NCBI GenBank assembly: GCA_945898105.1 | Contig: CAMDHL010000037.1 | Coordinates: forward strand, 1 to 12,799 | Source of the DNA: Comamonas sp. lk | Lineage (GTDB): Bacteria; Pseudomonadota; Gammaproteobacteria; Burkholderiales; Burkholderiaceae_C | DNA length: 12,799 nucleotides | Direction of reading: 5' to 3' | Shown here: one piece after another, positions 6,270-12,799 of the stretch | Numbering within the stretch: the first letter of the stretch is position 1 | Layout: every line of letters starts with the position of its first letter | The notes under the pieces: generated by a model | Told to the model about the DNA's origin: nothing | Databases searched by the model: none | What the model saw: only the letters and a program-made list of their open reading frames with translations | Translations under genes and position numbers: made by a program

Positions 6270-7451
6270 ATGGCCTATCCGCTGTCTGCTTCCGCACAAG
6301 CCTGGCAAGCCAAGGCGCGCGCATTTGTGGACGAGGAGCTGATTCCGTTTGAGGAAACCGCCGAGTTCAACGAAGGCGAGTTGCCACCCGAGGTGTATGC
6401 CCGTCACCAGCAGATGGCGCTGGAGCTGGGTTTGCCGCGCATCGACGCGCCCTTGGCCTATGGCGGACTGGCGCTACCCATGCTGGAGCAGGTGCTGATT
6501 TGGGAGCAACTTGGCCGGGTGACTAATGCCTTGTCTTGGTGTATGTCTGAAGTGCATGCCTGGATGTTTGAAGCCTGTAGCCCCGCGCAAATAGCGGCCT
6601 ACATCTTGCCCATGATGCAGGGTCAGCGCCGCGAGTGTTATGCGATTACCGAGGCCGAAGCTGGCTCGGACAACAGCACCATGCAAACCCGCGCCGTGCG
6701 CGCAGAGGGGTGCTACCGGATCAGCGGTGAGAAGTGGTTTGTCACCAGCGCCAACAAGGCGGACTTTGCCTTTGTGCAAGCAGTGGTGGATGAAGGTGAT
6801 GGCATAGACGGGCAGCACGCCTTGTTTTTTGTGGACCTGAACAGCGCGGGTATCACCATGGTGGACAACCCTTTGTTTGGCCACACCTATTCCTCGCATC
6901 ACCCGACCTACCGCTTTGAAGCGGTGCAGGTGCCGCTTGAAAACCGCATCGGCGCGCCTGGGCAAGGAATGGAATTTACCCGCAGCTGGTTCCGTCGCGA
7001 GCGTTTGATGATTGCAGCGCGCTGCTGCGGCGCTGCGGCGCGTCTGATCGATATGGGCTCGGACTTTGCTAAGCAGCGGGTGGTGTCGGGCCAGCCTATT
7101 GCGCAGTACCAGCTTATCCAGGCCATGCTGGCCGACAGCCTGACCGAATTGTGGGCTGCCCGCCTCATGACGTATGAGGCAGCAGCGATGCAAGACCGCG
7201 GTGAAGACGTGGCACTGGTCCATACGCATTGCTCCATGGTCAAGCTTTATGCCTCAGAAATGGCCAATCGCGTAGCCGACCGGGTGGTGCAAATTTTTGG
7301 CGGGCGCGGTTATATGCGCAGCAATGCAGCGCAACGGTTTTTCCGCGAACTGCGGGTGGATCGGATCTGGGAGGGCACCAGCGAGATACAGCGCCTCATC
7401 ATCGCGCGCAGTGTGCTCAAGCGCGGTGTTGAAGGAGTGATTGGACGATGA
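6270..7451 (+). CDS. Acyl-CoA dehydrogenase family protein
   Basis: This 393-residue flavoprotein has the normal length and architecture of the acyl-CoA dehydrogenase family: an N-terminal helical domain (1-120), a central beta domain with the signature CYAITEAEAGSDNS (123-136) and GEKWFVTSANKADF (153-166), and a C-terminal helical domain with FRRERLMIAA (241-250), QIFGGRGYMRS (341-351) and RIWEGTSEIQRLIIAR (365-380). Glu368 in the WEGT motif aligns with the catalytic base of medium-chain acyl-CoA dehydrogenase (YEGT); Trp replaces the more usual Tyr. Family chemistry is alpha,beta-dehydrogenation of a CoA thioester, with electrons passed to electron-transfer flavoprotein. No CoA ligase, CoA transferase, hydratase or thiolase is present here, so the substrate may be unusual (inference). 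GGAAAG lies 9 bases before the start. Its stop overlaps the transporter ATPase start (ATGA at 7448-7451), tying it to the import operon. Confidence 0.92.
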   Translation: MAYPLSASAQAWQAKARAFVDEELIPFEETAEFNEGELPPEVYARHQQMALELGLPRIDAPLAYGGLALPMLEQVLIWEQLGRVTNALSWCMSEVHAWMFEACSPAQIAAYILPMMQGQRRECYAITEAEAGSDNSTMQTRAVRAEGCYRISGEKWFVTSANKADFAFVQAVVDEGDGIDGQHALFFVDLNSAGITMVDNPLFGHTYSSHHPTYRFEAVQVPLENRIGAPGQGMEFTRSWFRRERLMIAARCCGAAARLIDMGSDFAKQRVVSGQPIAQYQLIQAMLADSLTELWAARLMTYEAAAMQDRGEDVALVHTHCSMVKLYASEMANRVADRVVQIFGGRGYMRSNAAQRFFRELRVDRIWEGTSEIQRLIIARSVLKRGVEGVIGR

Positions 7452-8584
7452 GCGCCAACCCTTTAATAAAAAAATCTAACAACGCCTTGGGTGAGGACGG
7501 TTTTTTACAAGTGCAGTCGGTCAGTAAGAAATTTGGCAGCGACACGGTGGTGAGTGACTTGAATTTGTCTATCCGACGTCAAGAATTTTTTGCATTGCTC
7601 GGCAGTTCAGGGTGCGGTAAGTCCACCTTGCTTCGCATCATGGCCGGTCTGGAGACGCCTACGCAAGGGCGCATCTTGTTGGACGGCCAGGACATTACCG
7701 ATGTGCCGGCGCATGAACGGCCTGTGAATATGATGTTCCAGTCCTATGCCTTGTTTCCGCACATGAATGTGACGGCCAATATCGCGTATGGCTTAAAGCG
7801 TGAGGGCCGCGCCAAATCGGAGATTACTGAGCGCGTGGCCGAAGTGCTGGACCTGGTGCAGATGCACAGCCACGCACGGCATATGCCAGCCCAGTTATCC
7901 GGCGGGCAGCAGCAGCGCGTGGCTCTGGCGCGCAGTCTGGTCAAGCAGCCCAAGTTGCTCTTGCTGGACGAACCCATGTCGGCGCTGGACAAACAAATCC
8001 GCCAAAAAACCCAATTTGAGCTGGGAAGCATTTTGTACAAAGTTGGTGTGACCTGTGTCATGGTGACGCACGACCAAGAAGAGGCTATGACTATGGCCGA
8101 CCGCTTGGCAGTGATGAGTGAGGGGCGGATTGTGCAAATAGGCTCGCCCGAGCAAGTCTATGAAACCCCGTCCACGCAGTTTGCGGCCGAGTTCATAGGC
8201 TCGACCAACGTGTTTGCCGGCGTGCTTTCGGATCGCCGAGGCCAGGTCGTATGCGCGGATTTTGAAGCGCCGCTGGACCTAGGTGAGATGGAGCAAAGTG
8301 CCAAGATAGGGCAGGCGCTTCGGGTTTCGGTAAGGCCCGAGCGCATACGCATGCAATTGGCGGCGCCTGATATCAAAGCGCCTCCCGTCAATGCCGCGCT
8401 GGGCACGGTCGCGCAGATTGGTTACATGGGTAGCTACACCTTGTTTTATGTGACGCTTGTTTCGGGTCGCACATTGGTGGTGAATGTGCCGCGCGAAGTG
8501 ATGATGGGCTTTGAGCGTGCGCCTGACTATGACGATACGGTGCTGGTCCAATGGTCTAGCCGCAGCATGGTCCGGTTGGCCTGA
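7448..8584 (+). CDS. ABC transporter ATP-binding protein, PotA-type (polyamine/opine/amine import family)
   Basis: This is the 378-residue ATPase of an ABC importer. All motifs are intact: Walker A GSSGCGKST (52-60), Q-loop Gln98, signature LSGGQQQ (150-156), Walker B LLLLDEP (170-176), D-loop SALD (178-181) and the switch His208. Residues from about 245 to the end form the TOBE-type regulatory domain common to PotA and MalK-like proteins (the SVRPER segment is a TOBE landmark). With the two following permeases it forms a complete cytoplasmic-face and membrane module; the matching binding protein is probably the gene entering at the right edge. A ribosome-binding site AAGGAG sits at 7432-7437, inside the end of the preceding gene. 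The family takes up spermidine, putrescine and other cationic amines, but many homologues transport other nitrogenous solutes, so the substrate is not assigned. Confidence 0.95.
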   Translation: MSANPLIKKSNNALGEDGFLQVQSVSKKFGSDTVVSDLNLSIRRQEFFALLGSSGCGKSTLLRIMAGLETPTQGRILLDGQDITDVPAHERPVNMMFQSYALFPHMNVTANIAYGLKREGRAKSEITERVAEVLDLVQMHSHARHMPAQLSGGQQQRVALARSLVKQPKLLLLDEPMSALDKQIRQKTQFELGSILYKVGVTCVMVTHDQEEAMTMADRLAVMSEGRIVQIGSPEQVYETPSTQFAAEFIGSTNVFAGVLSDRRGQVVCADFEAPLDLGEMEQSAKIGQALRVSVRPERIRMQLAAPDIKAPPVNAALGTVAQIGYMGSYTLFYVTLVSGRTLVVNVPREVMMGFERAPDYDDTVLVQWSSRSMVRLA

Positions 8585-8597
8585 ATCTCTTAACACC

Positions 8598-9506
8598 ATG
8601 TCTAACGCCTTCACCGCACGTTCTTGGATACCCGGCCCACGGGCGCTTGCGATTGGTGTGCCCTTTGTGTTTTTGCTGCTGTTTTTCATGCTGCCGTTCT
8701 TGCTGGTATTGAAAATCAGCCTCGCTCAATCGGCGATGACGGTCCCGCCTTATTTGCCTCTATGGGCCTTTGAAAACGGGAAACCTGTTTGGTTGTGGAC
8801 CCTGGACAACTATCTGACCATATTCGGGGACGATATTTATCTGTCGGCCTATATCAACTCCGTAAGGGTCGCATTTTTCACGACGCTTATATGTCTCTTG
8901 ATTGGCTACCCCACAGCCTGGCTGATTGCGCGCGCCAAGCCTCTTGCACGCAATCTTTTATTGATGGGAATCGTGCTGCCGTTTTGGACCTCCTACCTGG
9001 TGCGGGTGTATTCCTGGATCGGGATTTTGAAGGATCAGGGTTTGGCCAATAGCTTGTTGCTGTACCTGGGTTGGATTGATGCGCCACTGCGCCTAATGCA
9101 AAACACGCTGGGACTGTATATCGGTATGGTGTATTCCTATCTGCCCTACATGATTTTGCCGCTCTGCGCCTTTTTGATGAAGATGGACCCGCGCCTGCCC
9201 GAGGCGGCCCGCGACCTGGGTGCCAAGCCTTGGGAGGTGTTCTTCACGGTCACGCTGCCCTTGTCTTTACCCGGCATTACTGCGGGTTCGTTGTTGGTGT
9301 TTATCCCCTGCGTTGGCGAGTATGTGATTCCCGAGCTGCTGGGAAGTGCCGATGATTTGATGATCGGGCGCGTCATGTGGTCCGACTTTTTCAACAGCAT
9401 TGACTGGCCGCTGGCGGCTGCTGCAACGGGCCTGATGGTGGCGCTGCTGCTACTACCCATGGCCTGGTTTCAGCGCTTGCAAAACCGTGGCGGTATGGCG
9501 CTATGA
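8598..9506 (+). CDS. ABC transporter permease, PotB-type
   Basis: This 302-residue inner-membrane protein has about six hydrophobic segments (near 14-41, 88-112, 118-142, 170-193, 226-250 and 272-292). The cytoplasmic EAA loop, which docks on the ATPase, is EAARDLGAKPWEVF (202-215), followed by the conserved TLPLSLPGI. This matches the PotB/PotH group of binding-protein-dependent transport permeases. I chose the ATG at 8598, 13 bases after the ATPase stop. A longer frame from 8511 would overlap the ATPase gene and add a soluble stretch unlike the family. There is no obvious ribosome-binding site before the start, so translation probably depends on coupling to the ATPase gene. The gene ends in an ATGA overlap with the second permease. 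Confidence 0.93.
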   Translation: MSNAFTARSWIPGPRALAIGVPFVFLLLFFMLPFLLVLKISLAQSAMTVPPYLPLWAFENGKPVWLWTLDNYLTIFGDDIYLSAYINSVRVAFFTTLICLLIGYPTAWLIARAKPLARNLLLMGIVLPFWTSYLVRVYSWIGILKDQGLANSLLLYLGWIDAPLRLMQNTLGLYIGMVYSYLPYMILPLCAFLMKMDPRLPEAARDLGAKPWEVFFTVTLPLSLPGITAGSLLVFIPCVGEYVIPELLGSADDLMIGRVMWSDFFNSIDWPLAAAATGLMVALLLLPMAWFQRLQNRGGMAL

Positions 9507-10366
9507 ACTTCCTGTTGAAAAACGCGGGTCGCATGTTTTTAACTTTGGTTTTTCTCTTTCTTTACTTGCCCATGGCCAGTGTGGTGGTCTATTCTTTTAA
9601 CGCCTCGCACCTGGCTAATGAGTGGACGCATTTTTCCACCGCGTGGTACGTCAAGCTGCTGCAAGATGAAGAGCTATTGGATGCCTGCCTTACTAGCGTG
9701 CAACTGGCCTTTGCTACTGCATGTTGTTCGGTAGTGATCGGTGCCTGGGTCGGTTTTGTGCTGGCCTATTACCGACGCTTTGCTGGCAGTACCTTGTTCT
9801 CGGCCATGGTCAACGCGCCACTGGTATTGCCAGAGGTAATTTCCGGCATTTCGTTGTTGCTGCTCTTTGTTGCGATGGAGCAGATGTTTGGCTGGCCCCA
9901 AGGCCGGGGCCTTGCAACCATGTTGATAGGCCACACTATGCTGTGCGTCTCTTATGTAGCCCTTACCGTCTCGGCCCGCTTATCGTCCATGGATGCATCG
10001 CTAAGCGAAGCCGCCCGCGATCTTGGTGCTACCCCCTTGCGCGTGTTTTTTGATATCACGCTACCACTGATCCTGCCCTCGCTACTGGCCGGTTGGATGC
10101 TGTCTTTCACGATATCGCTGGACGACGTGATCATGTCAGCGTTTTTATCTGGCCCTGAAACCACCACCTTGCCATTGGTTCTGCTCTCGCGCATGCGTCT
10201 GGGCATGAACCCGGAAATAAATGCTATGGGTACTCTGATTATTGGCGTGGTCAGCATTGCCGTAGTTGGCAATAGCTATTACCTAATGAAGCGTGAGCGA
10301 GCCCAGGCACAGAGCATGCGCAATGCTTTGCGGGCAGCGCCCAACACCACAAACACAGGAATATAG
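9503..10366 (+). CDS. ABC transporter permease, PotC-type
   Basis: This 287-residue inner-membrane protein is the second permease of the importer. Hydrophobic segments lie near 10-32, 64-92, 97-126, 136-158, 190-212 and 240-261. The EAA loop EAARDLGATPLRVFF (169-183), followed by DITLPLILPSL, and the SFTISLDDVIMSAFLSGP segment (201-218) are highly typical of PotC/PotI. The start overlaps the preceding stop (ATGA at 9503-9506), the usual arrangement for heteromeric permease pairs. The aminotransferase gene follows after 2 bases, so import and metabolism of the solute are expected to be coexpressed. The substrate specificity is not evident from the sequence. Confidence 0.94.
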   Translation: MNFLLKNAGRMFLTLVFLFLYLPMASVVVYSFNASHLANEWTHFSTAWYVKLLQDEELLDACLTSVQLAFATACCSVVIGAWVGFVLAYYRRFAGSTLFSAMVNAPLVLPEVISGISLLLLFVAMEQMFGWPQGRGLATMLIGHTMLCVSYVALTVSARLSSMDASLSEAARDLGATPLRVFFDITLPLILPSLLAGWMLSFTISLDDVIMSAFLSGPETTTLPLVLLSRMRLGMNPEINAMGTLIIGVVSIAVVGNSYYLMKRERAQAQSMRNALRAAPNTTNTGI

Positions 10367-10368
10367 GC

Positions 10369-11763
10369 ATGAATGAAAACGCAGCGAACCAGGACGCCCA
10401 TTGGGTGCACCCCTGGGAATACATGGCCACCGCCGGCAATGCCGGGCGCACCACCCTGAGCCACGGTGAAGGTATTTACGTCTATGACGACAAGGGCGCA
10501 CGGATGATTGACGGCCCTGCGGGCATGTGGTGCACCCAAATCGGCTATGGCCGTGCGGAAATGGCTCAGGCGATTGCGGAGCAGGCCACGCGCCTTACCT
10601 ATATCAATCCCTTTTCTTTAAGCGCGGAACCACCGACCCGGCTGGCGCGCAAACTCGCCTCGGTGGCACCCGGCGTCATGAACCAGGTGTTTCTGACCAC
10701 AGGCGGCACAACAGCGGTTGAGACCGCGCTTCGCTTTGTTCATTACTACAACAATGTGCTGGGTCGTCCGGCAAAAAAGCACATCATCTCGCGCGCCGGG
10801 GCATACCACGGTAGTAGCTACCTCACGGGCATGATCGCCGGTAAAGATCGGGACAAAAGCTTCCTGGATATTTCCATGCCGCAGGCCCATTTGCTTTCGG
10901 GCGTGAATCCGCGATTGCGGCCCGAGGGCATGAGCCTAGAAGATTTTTGTACTGCCCGGGTAAATGAACTGGAAGCCAAGATTTTGGAAATTGGGCCGGA
11001 CAAAGTGGGCGCATTTATCGCCGAGCCGGTGCAAGCTTCGGGGGGTGTCATCGTGGCGCCAGATGGCTATTTCCGCCGTGTGTGGGAGGTTTGCCTCAAA
11101 TATGATGTTTTGTTCATTGCTGATGAAGTGGTTACCGCCTTTGGGCGCTTGGGTTATTGGTTTGCTAGCAAAGAAGTGTTTGGTGTAGAGCCCGATTTGG
11201 TGACTTGCGCCAAGGGCATCACCTCAGGATATCTGCCGCTGGGGGCTTGCTTGATTTCCGACCGCGTATTCGCCCAAGTGAGCGGCGAGCAGGCCCAGGG
11301 CGGCACCTTTGCCCACGGCTATACCAATTCAGGCCATCCGGTGTGCAGTGCTGCTGCCCTGAAAAATATGGAGATCATGGAGCGCGAAGAGCTACTCGCG
11401 CACGTGCGCGACATCGGACCGCACTTTCAGAGGCGCTTGCATGCTTTGCGAGACATCCCGCTGGTGGTCGATACCAGGGGCATGGGCTTGCTCGGTTGCG
11501 TGGAGTGCACCGTGCGTGGTGCGCACGACAGTGGTCTGTCACAGGCGCAATTGCTGGCATTGGATACCGAGCTGGGTGCTCGAATAGATCGCCATTGCCA
11601 AAGCCTTGGCTTGATGTTGCGGCCGATTGTCAACCTGTGTGTTTTTTCACCGGCGCTGATCATCACTAGGGCTCAGATCGACGAGATGTTCGACATCATG
11701 CGAGAAGGAATTGTGCGCACCATGCACGAAGTCGAGCAGGAGATGGGCTATGCGCTTGCCTAA
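10369..11763 (+). CDS. Class III PLP-dependent aminotransferase (omega-aminotransferase type)
   Basis: This 464-residue enzyme has the length and motifs of fold-type I, class III aminotransferases, which move an amino group from an amine or omega-amino acid to a keto acid such as pyruvate. The Schiff-base lysine is Lys282 in CAKGITSGYLPLG; Asp252 in ADEVVTAFGR binds the PLP ring nitrogen; AYHG (145-148) carries the residue that stacks near PLP; AEPVQASGG (218-226) is the class III signature segment. The phosphate-binding loop reads TTGGTTAVETA (110-120) instead of the common SGSEA form, which marks a subgroup that includes many pyruvate-using members. AGGA at 10357-10360 is a good ribosome-binding site 8 bases from the ATG. 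It is the last gene of the transporter operon and probably acts on the imported solute or its demethylated product (inference). The exact substrate is unknown. Confidence 0.93.
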   Translation: MNENAANQDAHWVHPWEYMATAGNAGRTTLSHGEGIYVYDDKGARMIDGPAGMWCTQIGYGRAEMAQAIAEQATRLTYINPFSLSAEPPTRLARKLASVAPGVMNQVFLTTGGTTAVETALRFVHYYNNVLGRPAKKHIISRAGAYHGSSYLTGMIAGKDRDKSFLDISMPQAHLLSGVNPRLRPEGMSLEDFCTARVNELEAKILEIGPDKVGAFIAEPVQASGGVIVAPDGYFRRVWEVCLKYDVLFIADEVVTAFGRLGYWFASKEVFGVEPDLVTCAKGITSGYLPLGACLISDRVFAQVSGEQAQGGTFAHGYTNSGHPVCSAAALKNMEIMEREELLAHVRDIGPHFQRRLHALRDIPLVVDTRGMGLLGCVECTVRGAHDSGLSQAQLLALDTELGARIDRHCQSLGLMLRPIVNLCVFSPALIITRAQIDEMFDIMREGIVRTMHEVEQEMGYALA

Positions 11764-12182
11764 TCAGGCGTCACTTTTTCTGGGCTGAAGCGGTACTGCA
11801 CCTCGCTCCAATTTTGCACCGCAAAGGTGTAAAGAATCAGTAGGTCCTCGGCTTCGAAGTTGTCAATCTGGTGCTCGGCATCGCTGGGAATGAAAATGGC
11901 CGTGCCGGTCTCGACGGCAATGGCTTGGCCTTCGACCGTGACAACGCCGCGCCCGCTTAAGGTGTAGTAATTTTCAGGCTCGCTGTGGCGGTGCGCTTTG
12001 AGCGCTTCACCGCAGCGCACACGCGCTACACCCATCACCATATTAGGACCGCCCGGCCCCTGGCCACCCAGTAAATCCTTCCAGGTCACCGCACCGCGCT
12101 CGGCGGCTTCGGCAGGGGGCCAGCCATCCCACTCCAGGTCAGCCAGGCGGCGGACCAGGGCTTTAGGTTTATCCGCGCTCAC
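11760..12182 (-). CDS. Small single-domain cupin protein with complete metal-binding site
   Basis: This 140-residue protein has both cupin motifs. Motif 1 is G58-x5-H64-R-H66-x3-E70 (GEALKAHRHSEPE), and motif 2 is G93-x5-P99-x4-H104-x3-N108 (GTAIFIPSDAEHQIDN). All four metal ligands (two His, Glu, His) are present, so an Fe, Mn, Ni or Zn site is expected. Such small cupins include dioxygenases, lyases, isomerases and mere ligand-binding proteins, and the sequence alone does not choose between them. It starts with GTG (12180-12182), overlapping the TGA of the solute-binding-protein gene (GTGA), so it is probably translated by coupling. At its other end its TAG overlaps the stop of the convergent aminotransferase (11760-11763). 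No signal peptide is visible, so it is cytoplasmic. Its location suggests a role in the same pathway. Confidence 0.85.
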   Translation of the reverse strand: MSADKPKALVRRLADLEWDGWPPAEAAERGAVTWKDLLGGQGPGGPNMVMGVARVRCGEALKAHRHSEPENYYTLSGRGVVTVEGQAIAVETGTAIFIPSDAEHQIDNFEAEDLLILYTFAVQNWSEVQYRFSPEKVTPD

Positions 12183-12799
12183 AGGCCAGATTTAAAGCGC
12201 AGCCACAATTTGTTGGTTGCTCGCAGCAAATCGGTCTCCTGTGGTTTGAATACGAAATAGTCGGCCATTTGGGCTTCACTGGGATAAAGGAAGGGATCGT
12301 TAGCCAGTTCGGGTTTGATCATGGGTTTGGACGCGGGCACTGCATTGGTGTAGGTAATCTCGTTAGTGATTTCCGCAGCGATCTCCGGGCTCAGCAGAAA
12401 GTTAATCCATTTGTGCGCTGCGTCTTTGTTGGTCGAGTCTTTAGGAATGCCCATCAGGGTAAACCACAGACCGGTGCCGCCTTTGGGGGTGGCATAGCGG
12501 ATGTCAAAGTCTTTGCCCGCCGCTTTGGCGCGGCGCTTCATCACGTTGTAGTCGCCAGACCAAGCGGTGGAAATGCAGACATCACCACTAGCAACATCAC
12601 TGATCATGTTGTTGGAGAAGAACTTGATATAGGGTCGGATTTTGGCCAGCTCTTTGAACGCGTCTTGCGTATCCGATAGCTTCGTGCTGTTGGGGTCTCG
12701 CCCCATATAGGCCATCATCATGCTGGCCTCACTGGGTTGGTCAATCAGCGCAATGCCGCACTTGGCCAGAATCTTGGCGTTTTCTGGTTTAAACAAGAG
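12179..12799 (-). CDS. Extracellular solute-binding protein, PotF/PotD-type (partial, N-terminus off the right edge)
   Basis: The frame is open from the right edge to the TGA at 12179-12181, giving the C-terminal 206 residues of a protein whose family usually has about 350. It closely follows the PotF pattern: a GDVCISTAWSGDYNVMKRR segment, then ATPKGGTGLWF, KDAAHKWINFLLSPE, the YTNAVPASKPMI segment, and a FLYPSEAQ stretch before a C-terminal helix ending WLRFKSGL. The Trp in TAWSGD and acidic residues nearby are in the region that binds amine groups in PotF and PotD. The N-terminal half, with the expected export signal, is outside the window. It should be periplasmic and deliver solute to the PotABC-type transporter encoded at 7448-10366, despite being on the opposite strand (inference). 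The Leu (TTG) codon at 12794-12796 is internal, not a start. Confidence 0.92.
   Translation of the reverse strand, partial: LLFKPENAKILAKCGIALIDQPSEASMMMAYMGRDPNSTKLSDTQDAFKELAKIRPYIKFFSNNMISDVASGDVCISTAWSGDYNVMKRRAKAAGKDFDIRYATPKGGTGLWFTLMGIPKDSTNKDAAHKWINFLLSPEIAAEITNEITYTNAVPASKPMIKPELANDPFLYPSEAQMADYFVFKPQETDLLRATNKLWLRFKSGL

Noticed and set aside
6474..7229. A 251-codon frame on the minus strand opposite the acyl-CoA dehydrogenase
   Set aside because: It is antisense to an intact family member with a complete set of motifs, and its translation is rich in His/Arg/Ala with no family pattern.
8511..8597. Longer start of the PotB-type permease inside the ATPase gene
   Set aside because: The added 29 residues come from an alternative frame of the ATPase end and do not resemble a PotB N-terminus.
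12794..12796. TTG codon as the start of the solute-binding protein
   Set aside because: The frame stays open to the right edge and only the C-terminal half of the family is present, so this Leu codon is internal.

Overview
The window reads as part of a catabolic gene cluster from a moderately high-GC Gram-negative bacterium. Codon use, tight ATGA gene overlaps and the protein types suggest a betaproteobacterium of the Burkholderiales (Comamonadaceae-like). This taxonomic guess rests on general impression, not on a marker gene. Coding density is very high. There are no RNA genes, mobile elements or CRISPR arrays, and the only gap larger than about 20 bases is the 211-base divergent promoter region at 6059-6269.

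Layout. (A) A leftward operon runs from 6058 to the left edge. It encodes two tandem paralogous FAD-dependent oxidoreductases of the CrtI/PYROXD2 type (4454-6058 and 2901-4457), a GcvT-like folate-dependent aminomethyltransferase (1687-2904), a Rieske non-haem iron oxygenase alpha subunit (386-1678) and a BetI-like TetR regulator cut by the left edge (1-366). (B) A divergent rightward operon (6270-11763) encodes an acyl-CoA dehydrogenase, a PotA-type ABC ATPase, PotB- and PotC-type permeases and a class III PLP aminotransferase. (C) A leftward pair enters from the right edge: a PotF/PotD-type solute-binding protein (12179 to the edge) and a small metal-binding cupin (11760-12182). The cupin's stop codon overlaps the aminotransferase's stop codon.

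How the genes could work together (inference). The transporter imports a cationic or zwitterionic amine-type solute. The Rieske oxygenase, which has the Glu bridging residue known from carnitine monooxygenase CntA, oxidises an N-methylated or quaternary-ammonium-like substrate. The GcvT-like protein passes a one-carbon unit to tetrahydrofolate. The twin flavoproteins and the acyl-CoA dehydrogenase-like protein carry out further oxidations, and the aminotransferase handles an amine or amino-acid intermediate. The regulator resembles the choline/betaine repressor BetI, which fits a substrate of this class. The cluster lacks betA/betB, the glycine cleavage partners gcvP/gcvH and any Rieske reductase, so it is not a standard betaine or glycine-cleavage locus. 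The true substrate cannot be read from the sequence. Candidates include betaines, carnitine-like compounds and N-methylated ring compounds such as stachydrine, trigonelline or homarine.
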